Of a stretch of DNA of 64,000 nt, positions 24,993 through 33,830 are shown in pieces; the stretch's first letter is position 1, and each line of letters starts with the position of its first letter. Where the stretch lies: assembly GCA_965248905.1 (NCBI GenBank), contig CBDFKS010000007.1, forward strand, positions 248,001-312,000, written 5' to 3'. Below the pieces are notes generated by a model. The model was given only the letters and a program-made list of their open reading frames with translations. It was not told the DNA's origin and ran no database searches. The translations under genes were made by a program, and so were the position numbers. Source of the DNA: CBDFKS01 sp965248905. Lineage in GTDB: Bacteria; Chloroflexota; Dehalococcoidia; Lucifugimonadales; JAGWBF01.

Positions 24993-27900
24993 TTATTCGG
25001 GACCCAGTATCTCGCGGACCCGAGGGAGGCCTAAAAAGCTGTCGCGTATCTCAGAAGACCCACAGTGTTCGGCAATGTAGTTAACCGTTTCCTTAGATTC
25101 CTTGAGCAGCCGTTCACTTTCGGTCGAGTTACCCTCCAACGATGCAACCTGACTCATGACGAATAAAATAGACCACAGAGCACGCCTAGAACCTTGCGTT
25201 CCCGCCTCAACCCGGGCATTGATAAGAACGTTCCACGCCTCTTGAAAGCGACCCAGAGCAAGCAAGGCCTGACCGTTGATTCGTAACAAGTCAGGGAGAA
25301 GAATGCGTTTCCCGCCTTCTGCAGCTCGCTCATGCGGTTCGATGGGGTAAGACAACACGCGCTCATAATCCTGCATTGCCAACGCCAGCTCGCCTCTTAG
25401 AACGTCAGGAAGCGCGGATATGGTCCCGAGGTATTCCATGTTGCGCTTGGACTCCATTCGAGAGTCTTCGTACAGGGGCAGGAGAGCCGCTTCTGCTTCC
25501 CCTAAACGACCGCCGTTGAGGTGTGCCATTGCCAGCGGTATATGAAAATACGGGCGCTGTAATGGGCTGGCCAAGTCAAGTGCGATAAGAGCTTGCTCAA
25601 GTCCCAAGTCGGCCATCCCGAACATCCCGTAAACCGCGGCAGACGTGGCGTGAAGGAGCGCTGACATGGCTCCGGTGGCTGCATCTGACTTTGTAATCCC
25701 GTCCTCGATCGCCGCTAGGGCTTTCTCGATATTCCCCGTTTCCGTATAGGCCTGCGCAACCGCTGCCAAGGCGGCCGCTTCCAGATGCACACTCCCGATC
25801 GAGCGGCTGATTTCCAGCGCCTCTTCGATCAGCTCGGCACCCCCAGTGAGGGGCCCTCTAGCGTAGAGTATTCCAGCGGCATTGATGAGATTGTCGGCTA
25901 ACATAGGTCTATTGCCCAAAGCCCGCCAGGCTTCGCGAGCACTCTCCAACGCTTCCTTTGCTTCCGCAAACTGTCCAACGGCGAGATGGGCTCGAGCGAT
26001 ATCTTGCAAGGTGTAGGCGATCTGCTCATCCAGGTCATACTGACGGGCGATTCGCAACGACTGCCCACCAAATTCCAACGCCTTGAAATAGTCATCCCCG
26101 GCAAGGATCTCAATCAACATGCTGTTCCATAGAACCCTCGCCTGGGAACGGTAGTCTTCGATTTGCTGTGCCAGCGTCAGCGATCGTTCTGACAAGACTC
26201 TTGCCTGATCCGGGTCCGGTTTGCCATTGATCGTCGAGGGGATAGTAACCCTTGCAATCAACGCCGCCAGTTCTAGGTCGGCATCCGAACGTTCGCGCCC
26301 CAGCCCCTCTAACTCTTCGTAACCGGACAGAGCGTCGTCGCACAGACCACTGACTTCCTGGGCCCGGCCCCTAGCCATGTAGAGATCTATGAGCCGCTGG
26401 TTTGACGAATCTCCCTGTCTAGCCATCTCGATAGCACGAGTGTAATGCGTGATTGCCTCGTCATTGGCAAATAGTCTCGCAGCCACGTCGCCGGCCATCG
26501 ACGAATATTTCAGCGCCCGTTCGTTGTCTCCCGCTTGGTAGAAGTGATGAGCAAGCAGATGTGACTGCTCCTCCAGCCGGTCGTTGAACAGCTCTTCGAC
26601 CGCTTCACCAACGTGTCTGTGGAATTCCCGGCGTTCACGCAACAGGATTGAGCTATACACTGCTTCGCGCGTGAGATCGTGTCGGAAAATGAACTCCAGC
26701 TCTGGGACCCTTCCAACCTCCCGAATTAGCTCCGCTCGCTGGAGTGTGCTGAGCTGTTTATCGAGGACGATATTCGAGTCGGATATTAGCTTGAGTACCC
26801 GGTGGTAGAATGACCGCCCTATCACCGAGCTCAGTTGCAGAGTGTGGCGTGCATCCTCTTCCAGCCGGTCTATTCGTGAGATGAGTAGGGCCTGCACGTT
26901 CTCGGGGATTGGAATATCCGCGACCTTTGTATCTGGACGCCAGTGCATTCCACTTTCATCGTGGGTTATGGCACCGGTATCGATGAGCGTGCGCGTGAAC
27001 TCTTCAACAAAAAAGGGATTGCCCTCGGTCTTTGCAAGAATTATCTGACGAAGCTGGGGTGGCGAATCAGAGATGTTAAGAAGGTTCCCAAACAGCGCAT
27101 CGCTGTCTTCGTCAGACAGCGCACTCAGAGTTATCTCTGTGTACCGGTGGGGGTAGTCGGTCTCGGCAGCCTGCTTTAATCGCCAGGCCGGGGACCGGCG
27201 ATCTGGCCGGAAGGAGCACAGCAGGAGTAACGGGACCTCTTCAACTACTGGCAACATATCGATCATGAGCTCCACCGATGCCGGGTCGGCCCAATGTAGA
27301 TCGTCCATTACCATGACCGTGGGCGCGAAAGACGCGGCCGCACGCCACATGCTGTAACCGGCTTCGTACAGCTCGTGTTGGAGGGCTTCACCTTGCAACT
27401 GTGGACCGTCTGCATCTGTCCCGAAGGCCAACAACGCCTCCACAGCGCGGACTACCGTCGTCTGGACCTCAGGCGGAAATCCCATCGGTGTTCTAGCGAT
27501 TTTCTCCCGCGCCAATTCCAGGGAATCGCTGTCCCTTACTCCCAAAACCTGAAGCATGCGTTGCATGAAAAGCCCATACGGGCGCGTTGTGTCGTAAGAA
27601 ACTCCGTGGCTTTCGACCCAGGGCGCCTCGCTGCCAGCAACCTTTCCCCATTCGGCATGTAGCTCTTCTATCAGTCGGGACTTCCCAATTCCCGCCTCGC
27701 CGATCAGACAGACTATGCCTCCTCTGCCATCGTGAAGCCTCTCCAAGACCCGACGCATCACGCTGATCTCACTATCGCGCCCGATCAGAGGAGCACTCAG
27801 CCCCTCTATACCTCTCAACCTACCTGGAACAGCCTTCGGACCTATTACCCGATAAGCCAACACAGGCTCAATCTTGCCCTTGACCTCGATCTCTCCCAGA

Positions 27901-28697
27901 CTTTCGAACTCAAATAGGGGACCGATTAGACTGTACGTATCGGCGGAGATTTGCACGGTGCCGGTTTGGGCAGTCTGCTCCATACGGGCTGCAAGGTTGA
28001 TCGCGTCACCCATCGCGGTGTACTCGACCCTCAGGTCAGAGCCGACCTCGCCTACCACTACCAAGCCAGTATTGATTCCTACCCGCACACCGAAGTCCAG
28101 ATTCCATTTGCTCTTGACTTCCTCTTGATAGGCGCGGATGCCCTGGACGATGTCCAGTCCGGCCAGTACTGCCCTCTGTGGGTCGTCCTCGTGGGCAATC
28201 GGCGCGCCAAAGAAGGCAAGGATGGCGTCTCCCATCAGACGGGCCAGAGTGCCCTCGTACCGGTAGACAGGTGCGATCAGGTACTCGAAAGCGCCGTTCA
28301 TGATCTCGGCCCACCCTTCGGGGTCCAATCTCTCTGCTGCGGACGTTGAACCGGTGACGTCGCAAAACAGCATTGTAACGACGCGGCGTTCGCCCTGCAT
28401 ACTGCCGCTGGTCTGAGTGGCTTCCAGCTTGGCTAGTAGCTCTTTTGGGATATACTGCTCTAGACGGTTGCGTGAGGAGACTTGCGCGGATTGTGATGCC
28501 AGGTCTGCTGGACCGGTTTGGGACTCCAGAGCCCGCTCAGCCCCCGTTAAAAAAGCTTGCGCATCGGTGTTGCCTGGATCAAAAGCGAGAACGTCACGGG
28601 CGCGTTGACGAACGAGCGCCCAATCTCGATCAGCAAACCCCTGTTCCGCTTCATCAAGTAGCCGTTCGATCTGACGGTTTAGCCGCTCGCTGGCCAT
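24993..28697 (-). CDS. Adenylate/guanylate cyclase - AAA ATPase - TPR regulator
   Basis: 1234 residues from the ATG at 28697. A short helical N-terminal region is followed by a class III cyclase domain (~residues 110-280): VVTMLFCDVTGSTSAAERLD has a metal Asp, then MGDAILAFFGAPIAHEDDPQ and EYTAMGDAINLAARM. Next is a STAND/AAA_16 ATPase (Walker A IGEAGIGKSRL, Walker B VMVMDDLHWADP), then about 600 residues of TPR-like helices. Such proteins are common in SAR202-like and other Chloroflexota; they probably make cAMP or cGMP under control of ligands bound to the ATPase-TPR part. All cyclase core motifs look intact, so activity is likely. Confidence 0.9.
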   Translation of the reverse strand: MASERLNRQIERLLDEAEQGFADRDWALVRQRARDVLAFDPGNTDAQAFLTGAERALESQTGPADLASQSAQVSSRNRLEQYIPKELLAKLEATQTSGSMQGERRVVTMLFCDVTGSTSAAERLDPEGWAEIMNGAFEYLIAPVYRYEGTLARLMGDAILAFFGAPIAHEDDPQRAVLAGLDIVQGIRAYQEEVKSKWNLDFGVRVGINTGLVVVGEVGSDLRVEYTAMGDAINLAARMEQTAQTGTVQISADTYSLIGPLFEFESLGEIEVKGKIEPVLAYRVIGPKAVPGRLRGIEGLSAPLIGRDSEISVMRRVLERLHDGRGGIVCLIGEAGIGKSRLIEELHAEWGKVAGSEAPWVESHGVSYDTTRPYGLFMQRMLQVLGVRDSDSLELAREKIARTPMGFPPEVQTTVVRAVEALLAFGTDADGPQLQGEALQHELYEAGYSMWRAAASFAPTVMVMDDLHWADPASVELMIDMLPVVEEVPLLLLCSFRPDRRSPAWRLKQAAETDYPHRYTEITLSALSDEDSDALFGNLLNISDSPPQLRQIILAKTEGNPFFVEEFTRTLIDTGAITHDESGMHWRPDTKVADIPIPENVQALLISRIDRLEEDARHTLQLSSVIGRSFYHRVLKLISDSNIVLDKQLSTLQRAELIREVGRVPELEFIFRHDLTREAVYSSILLRERREFHRHVGEAVEELFNDRLEEQSHLLAHHFYQAGDNERALKYSSMAGDVAARLFANDEAITHYTRAIEMARQGDSSNQRLIDLYMARGRAQEVSGLCDDALSGYEELEGLGRERSDADLELAALIARVTIPSTINGKPDPDQARVLSERSLTLAQQIEDYRSQARVLWNSMLIEILAGDDYFKALEFGGQSLRIARQYDLDEQIAYTLQDIARAHLAVGQFAEAKEALESAREAWRALGNRPMLADNLINAAGILYARGPLTGGAELIEEALEISRSIGSVHLEAAALAAVAQAYTETGNIEKALAAIEDGITKSDAATGAMSALLHATSAAVYGMFGMADLGLEQALIALDLASPLQRPYFHIPLAMAHLNGGRLGEAEAALLPLYEDSRMESKRNMEYLGTISALPDVLRGELALAMQDYERVLSYPIEPHERAAEGGKRILLPDLLRINGQALLALGRFQEAWNVLINARVEAGTQGSRRALWSILFVMSQVASLEGNSTESERLLKESKETVNYIAEHCGSSEIRDSFLGLPRVREILGPE

Positions 28698-28748
28698 GAT
28701 GAGGCAATGGTACGTCAGGGCGGGCGGCCTGTCCACTGAGGCCGTCAT

Positions 28749-29557
28749 AAAAGCGTCTCGTGGGGTTACAACGCTCTAGATGTGCTCGTGACCTCGACAG
28801 TCCGCTGGATTACTTTCCGCAAGCGCACGCCACCGCGGTGACTAATTAGGCGGCACTCTTCATCCCAATTCTCGAACTGCCAGCGGAGCGCTAGGGCCTT
28901 GTAGTCGTGATTTAAGTAGGCGGAGACGAGGTACTACCGAACTCCACCTACTTAAAGTGGAGATCCGGGAGAGGTGAGCTCCCCGCCCAAAGTATGCTTT
29001 GGGTTAAGTTAAACCGCTAAGGTCCTCCAGCTTGCCAAAGGTGCCCTTTTGGAAAATAGCGGGTCTCCGACTACGGCCAAGATGAGACACTCCGGATACG
29101 GGATAGTCCTATCATAGATTGTCATCGGCTGCCTGAATTTGAAAGGAATCTAGCTCACTGGCAAGTCTCCGAGAGTTGACGATAGCGATCAGACGGTTTC
29201 TCTGATAGCAATCATAAGTAATGCTGGACGGGGAGACGAGGGAGGGTCGAGTGTTCACTATTTGCAACAAACGTTGACGGTCCGGCTGCCTGGTAAGTGC
29301 TGAATCGGCTGCGAATGTCGCGACTATTGCAAAGCACCTTCTAGTACTGCGTTGTCTGTATCTGACTGGGACACATCTGCTCCTTTCATGAGGTACTCTA
29401 CCCTCACCTTAGGAGCTCACACCGCTCTCAGTCTCTCGTGTTTTCGACTCCTCCAATGCGTCCCATTTTCGCTGACCGTTTACATCCAGTAGCGAATCTA
29501 AGATGAGATGCGCGGCATCTGCAAACCCATTCGTTACGCTGTGGCGAGGTTCCGCCT
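28749..29557. other. 809-bp gene-free interval with one strong hairpin
   Basis: No convincing coding region, tRNA or promoter was found. The main structure is a hairpin at 28911-28956: arms TTTAAGTAGGCGGAG and CTCCACCTACTTAAA, 14 of 15 paired, loop 16 bases. No T-run follows, so it is not a normal terminator. Confidence 0.6.
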
Positions 29558-30619
29558 CTATCCAGCGTTGTGGGCTAGCATTTCTTTGGCCACCTTGGCG
29601 ACCCTGTCTATCGCCAAGTCTACGTCTTCGTCGTCAATGTGCCGTCCGGTACACAGGCGGAACCTGCGGCCATCTGGGTAGGAGGCCTTGAGCCCTTCTT
29701 GGGCCAGCCTCCCCATGAACTCGTGAATCGAGCCCATGCTGGGAGGGACCTCTACAAAGACGATGTTAGTCTGGAATCCCCCTGAGTCCACGACAATTCC
29801 TGGAACCTGGGCCAGGCCTTGGGCCAACCTGCGTCCCCGGGCGTTGTCCTCCGCCAGCCGTGGAATCATGGTCGTCAGGGCTACAATCCCAGCAGCTGCC
29901 ATGGGCCCTACCATGCGCCAGCCTCCTCCTATCATCCTACGCCATCGCCGCGCCCTGTCTACAAACTCGTGGGAGCCACAAAGCAGGGAGCCTTCGGGGG
30001 CGCTCAAACCCTTGGAGAGGCCGAAAACCACGTCGTCCACATCCCCGACCAGCTCACTGGCGGGCATCTCCAGGTGTACCGCAGCGTTAAATATGCGGGC
30101 CCCGTCCAGGTGAACGGGAATATCGTTGGCGTGGGCGAGGTCGGCTATCTCTTTCGTATGTTCTGGCCCGATTACCGCACCGTTGCAGCTGGTGTGGGTA
30201 TTCTCCATACAGAGCAGACCAGTAGAGGGGAATGGTGAATTGCCTTTGGGCCTGATGGCAGCGGCTACGTCAGCCGGCTCCATACTTCCACGGATATCAT
30301 TGGGGACAAGGACGGTCTGCGCTCCTGCCAGGATGGCAGCTCCATTTTGTTCGTTCCTAAACATATGGGCCTGGCTGCCCATAATCACCTCGTCTCCCCG
30401 GTTACAATGAGTGAGCACGGCCAAGACGTTGCCCATGGTGGTACTGGCGACGAACAGCGCCGCCTCTTTACCCATAATCTCCGCCGACATCTCCTCCAAG
30501 CGGTTCACCGAGGCGCTTTCCCGGAGGGTATCGTCGCCCATGTCCGCTTCGGCCATGGCCTGTATCATCTCGTCCGTGGGTTTGGTCTGCGTGTCACTAC
30601 GCATGTCGATGATGTTCAC
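29558..30619 (-). CDS. Threonine aldolase family PLP enzyme
   Basis: 353 residues from the GTG at 30619 (GGGAGG 7 bp upstream). Fold-type I PLP enzyme: DMRSDTQTKPTDEMIQAMAE at the N-terminus, MGNVLAVLTHCNRGDEVI, MENTHTSCNGAV, HLDGARIFNAAV and the PLP lysine in VFGLSKGLSAPEGS are in family order. Low-specificity L-threonine aldolases (LtaE) cleave threonine or allo-threonine to glycine and acetaldehyde. The length is normal. Substrate stereospecificity cannot be read from the sequence. Confidence 0.9.
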   Translation of the reverse strand: MNIIDMRSDTQTKPTDEMIQAMAEADMGDDTLRESASVNRLEEMSAEIMGKEAALFVASTTMGNVLAVLTHCNRGDEVIMGSQAHMFRNEQNGAAILAGAQTVLVPNDIRGSMEPADVAAAIRPKGNSPFPSTGLLCMENTHTSCNGAVIGPEHTKEIADLAHANDIPVHLDGARIFNAAVHLEMPASELVGDVDDVVFGLSKGLSAPEGSLLCGSHEFVDRARRWRRMIGGGWRMVGPMAAAGIVALTTMIPRLAEDNARGRRLAQGLAQVPGIVVDSGGFQTNIVFVEVPPSMGSIHEFMGRLAQEGLKASYPDGRRFRLCTGRHIDDEDVDLAIDRVAKVAKEMLAHNAG

Positions 30620-30889
30620 GGACTGCCTCCCGTAAGCTGGTTTTCGCATCTAATCCGGAACCCAAATCAAGCTAACTGGACCTAAGAAAGTCCGATCCTC
30701 GACGAGGGCCATTGTAGTCTCAATCACGGATGCATTTATCCTCAAGCTCACAAAACCATCTAGCGGCGCCCCCCGTATCGCCTACTCGGTCGTCGGCAGC
30801 GCCTGGGCCTCCGTGGTTTCTTCAAGCATCTCGTACTCCCCCACCCCGGGGCGCTCAGCTGCTGTCAGCGGTCCAGGTTGCTGTCTGAA

Positions 30890-31363
30890 CTAACCGACCT
30901 CCGCTTCGATACGGTCATAGAGCGCGCCGAGCCGCTCGCCTGAGTCCGTTTCTACATCAGAGAACCAGCGGAGTAGAGAGCGGGTCAGGGGATCTACAGT
31001 CTCGTCGGCTACAGCTGCTTCAAACCTCTCTCTAATCGTCGCACCCTGCCGTTGGGCCTCCTTGGCCTTCCCCCAACGTATTTTCCCGATGTCTGCCATG
31101 TCGGAAGCGGCCACCTGCAGACGCTCTTGAAGGTCCGAATCCTCGTCGTCCATCCAGGTGTATCCCAGTTCTTGTATGCGGCGCTTGAAGACGTGGTAAT
31201 GGCTGGTCTCACGCCTGGCTACCAACGATAGGCAGGCCTTCAACTCGGGGTCGGGGGTGCAGTCGGCCCAGGCTTGCAAATAGATACCGGCGCGCCTCTC
31301 CCCCGAGGTGATATCGTTTAGCAGATTCAGATAATGTGGCTTGGTTTCCTTTTCGGTCACCAT
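30890..31363 (-). CDS. Ferritin-like four-helix protein
   Basis: 157 residues. Four predicted helices with GERRAGIYLQAWADC (Glu on helix 1) and ARRETSHYHVF (E-x-x-H on helix 2), then two more helices with Glu residues, as in rubrerythrin/ferritin-like diiron or two-metal proteins. Not all metal ligands can be placed with confidence. The TAG stop at 30892-30890 is followed in frame by 35 protein-like codons (PLTAAERPGVGEYEMLEETT and on) to another stop, so the protein may once have been longer. Confidence 0.65.
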   Translation of the reverse strand: MVTEKETKPHYLNLLNDITSGERRAGIYLQAWADCTPDPELKACLSLVARRETSHYHVFKRRIQELGYTWMDDEDSDLQERLQVAASDMADIGKIRWGKAKEAQRQGATIRERFEAAVADETVDPLTRSLLRWFSDVETDSGERLGALYDRIEAEVG

Positions 31364-31492
31364 AAATCTCCCCCCTATGAATTATCTACCGAAAATGTAT
31401 CCGATTTAGCACCCCATTGCAACGCCGGAGACCTTTAGCGGCAACGATCCCCGTGAATACGGGACCATTACCGACACAGCATGTTTGGATAA

Positions 31493-32015
31493 GTGGGGCA
31501 CCTCGCCACAGAGTTCGCTGTCGGTGACCTAGAAGGGCAAATTGTTACCCTGGAGCTTGATCCTGCTGTTGGAGAACGTGGCTTCTTTGGCCGTCTGCTA
31601 GCCTATGCTCTAGTAGCGGCACGAGACTTCAACGCTGAGCTATTAAAACGCGGATTCGCGAGAGTGTACACCGAAGGGGACAGCAGCAAAGAGGCGGAAT
31701 ACCTTGGATACCAACGAAGTGCTCAAGAGGATAAAGCAGGATTATGGGGGTGTGGCAGCCCAGCAGCTACTTCTACACCAACAACTGTTTTGGAAAGTAC
31801 CGGTGGGCCAATGATAGGTGCATCTTCTACGACGGCTTAGTGTGGAGAACAGAGGCAGATGAGTATGTCCAGATCACTAACGAGAGAGGTGTTCCTGTGG
31901 ACTTGGAGGGCTAGCAACTGGTGGACATCTCCGAAGGCTCCCCTCGGTTAGCGTTCCCGTCGTACATCCTCGATCCTGGTGAAAGAGTACGTGTTTATAC
32001 CAACGAGCTCCACCC
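31493..32015 (+). pseudogene. Broken thermonuclease - lamin-tail domain gene
   Basis: The SNase C-terminal half reads GQIVTLELDPAVGERGFFGR, LLKRGFARVYTEGD and DKAGLWGC; the N-terminal catalytic half is missing. After a stop (TAG at 31838-31840) and a frame change, a lamin-tail-like domain is visible: EYVQITNERGVPVDLEG, a TAG where Trp is usual, then LVDISEGSPRLAFPSYIL and RVYTNELHP. SNase plus lamin-tail is a known secreted-nuclease plan. This is a decayed copy with at least two defects, and the end is fused to unrelated sequence near 32015. Confidence 0.7.
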
Positions 32016-32328
32016 GGTATCTGGAGGCCCTGGACAGCCTGGCCAGGATTCTGGGCTACGACAAGCCAGACCCGCGGGTCGACTCACCAATGCGAATAAC
32101 CAGGGTGACCGTAGTTCTGCCGGTGGGCTGTGAGCCGCCAGGCCATGAACCTCCAGTGATAGAGGGAGAAGGGCACGTTGAGTAGCAAAAAACTACCAGT
32201 GGGTTTCGGACTCGACTGCTGACCTGCTAATGCTCCGGCACCCTGATAGGTTTGAGGTTGCCAAAGAGGGCACCGTGGAGTCTGTACTGGAGTTCTCAGC
32301 CACAAATCGGAATAGATGCCCTGTGTAA
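32010..32328 (+). pseudogene. Two phage-type gene scraps
   Basis: First part: LEALDSLARILGYDKPDPRV, then ITRVTVVLPVGCEPP, to a stop at 32183-32185. This recalls the C-terminus of phage small-terminase or head proteins. Second part: a TTG at 32178 overlaps that stop. If one A is removed from the run of six at 32187-32192 it reads NYQWVSDSTADLLMLRHPDR and FEVAKEG to a stop at 32326-32328, a small phage-type protein. They suggest an older, separate phage remnant here. Families are not certain. Confidence 0.4.
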
Positions 32329-32524
32329 ATCAAACATAAGCCTTACTGGGGGTCGTGGTTGGAGCCGACATGTCAGTCTCGGGCGCTATCCCCGATCTTG
32401 AATTGCATCTGCCATGAGCTGTTTGCCCCAATCACAAAAACCATCGAAGGAGTCACCTCATTATCTCGGAGGGATTCCCATATATACTGTATGTAGACGC
32501 GCGTGAAGGTGTTACTGGAATTCC

Positions 32525-33178
32525 ATGTGTAGGCCTTATATCGCATTTTTAATTGGTGTAACTGTATTGGTTGGCTGCTCTGTTGCCGGAGACTCCACTC
32601 GTACGCTAGTATCACAATCACAGGCCATACACTTACCGAGAGAAGTTCTCAGCCTGAGTATCTCTCTCTTTCTGCTGGTGGACGATGAGGATGACCCTGA
32701 CCCAGAGATATCGACCCACCGTACCGAAGATGATTTGCGAGAGATTCTTGAAGGCATGAATGACATCTGGAGTCAGGCCGACATTCGATTGGATTCACAG
32801 ACTATCGAATCCGTGGAAGTCCCGCCAACTATACTTAAAGAGATGCTAGCAGGGAATCTAGGACCCTTCTTCAGTGAAATAGGCACCGGGATTTCCGTTC
32901 CTCAAACCTCTACAATAAACGGTTTTTATGTCCGAAGCCTAGGTGGACCCAACGGCACCAATCCATTCAGATCCCGTACCTTCCTAGTGATCGATGAACC
33001 CACTGTGTTTGATCGACGTGTCAGCAGTCATGAAGTGGGGCATATTCTGGGCTTGCACCATGCTTTGAATGATCCTGGGCGGTTGTTATTCTCTGGAACG
33101 AATGGCATGATCCTCACTGAGAACGAAGCTACCGTGGCTCGATACTTTGCCCAGGGGATAATCGGGGGAGTAAGATAG
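32525..33178 (+). CDS. Metzincin-type metalloprotease lipoprotein
   Basis: 217 residues. Lipobox LVGC with Cys18 follows a hydrophobic segment, so the protein should be lipid-anchored outside. The zinc site HEVGHILGLHH (residues ~169-179) matches HExxHxxGxxH exactly. A Gly-Met (TNGM) 25 residues later could be the Met-turn. Upstream, EDDLREILEGMNDIWSQADI is the helix before the active site in metzincins. It is short for the class, a minimal catalytic domain. The local decay around it makes its survival notable. A TATACT lies ~30 bp upstream and may be the -10. Confidence 0.8.
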   Translation: MCRPYIAFLIGVTVLVGCSVAGDSTRTLVSQSQAIHLPREVLSLSISLFLLVDDEDDPDPEISTHRTEDDLREILEGMNDIWSQADIRLDSQTIESVEVPPTILKEMLAGNLGPFFSEIGTGISVPQTSTINGFYVRSLGGPNGTNPFRSRTFLVIDEPTVFDRRVSSHEVGHILGLHHALNDPGRLLFSGTNGMILTENEATVARYFAQGIIGGVR

Positions 33179-33600
33179 GTGCAATCCTTCAGACGGACAC
33201 CTTGCTTGTGGTATCGTAAAAGGACTACTACGGGCATTTGGTATCGGGATACTGCACTAATGGGCTTCTGAAGGTGAAGGTCCCGGTTGAAGCTGCCGCG
33301 GCCCGGCTTGTGTCAACTCCGCCCATTTCCACATCCCTTCACCAGGGGATGCATCTTAGAGGTAGCTTTGGTTTCACCTTCAGATTTCCGGGGGTTTGAT
33401 TATGAGGTTGAGGATAAGCGACGAGGCACTGGAACGCTGTCGTATCCTTTCGTGTATATAAAGAGAGGCCCGTCGCGGTAGACGGGTCCCTCTCATCGCC
33501 GAAGCGAGATCTCTCGCGGCCCAGTCCTACGCTAGGGGACTGAGTGCCCAAATGTCAAGCCGCGTACCTGAATACCAGTGTGGTCGAATGCTGTTATTAG
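33179..33600. other. Gene-free interval with inverted repeats
   Basis: A perfect 12-bp inverted repeat, TCTGAAGGTGAA (33267-33278) and its complement (33373-33384), and a strong imperfect hairpin at about 33460-33495 around CCCGTC-GCGGTA-GACGGG. No coding region is convincing. A structured RNA was considered, but no known family motif was found. Confidence 0.5.
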
Positions 33601-33683
33601 AGTGGTGAGACCGGGGTCCGCAAGGAGCGGATGTCACGCTGGGCTTAATGCTCGTGAGGGTTCGAATCCCTCGATCCCCACCA
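33601..33683 (+). tRNA. Remnant of a class II (leucine-like) tRNA, 3' part intact
   Basis: The 3' end is perfect: T stem GAGGG/CCCTC with loop TTCGAAT (33656-33672), acceptor strand GATCCCC, discriminator A and encoded CCA (33681-33683). Before it is a variable-arm hairpin GGGC-TTAAT-GCTC. The D region (GTGGTGAGACCGGGG) looks leucine-like but the anticodon arm is poor, and no 5' strand able to pair with GATCCCC precedes it. It is therefore probably not a working tRNA. The 3' part of a tRNA is the usual footprint of an integrated element. Confidence 0.5.
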
Positions 33684-33830
33684 ATTTCAGAATTTAGCAT
33701 TCAACTCTGTTAGCATCATACAAATTGATGCATGCAACTCCGAAATATTCAGCAACGTCTAGGATTTTCGGCTTCTTTGCTTCAGGTTGACGTAGATACA
33801 GCCTTGAACTCGTTCATAATGATGGATGAC

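Noticed and set aside
33340..33683. tmRNA gene (GGGGATG at ~33345 pairing with the tRNA-like 3' end 340 bp later)
   Set aside because: The acceptor has C at the place of the G3-U70 pair needed for alanine charging, no TGGATTCGAC-like block follows the 5' end, and no tag peptide ending in LAA-like residues was found.
33240..33683. Group I intron inside a leucine tRNA
   Set aside because: The 3' exon looks right for tRNA-Leu, but no 5' exon, no P7/P3 core and no conserved U before a splice site were seen.
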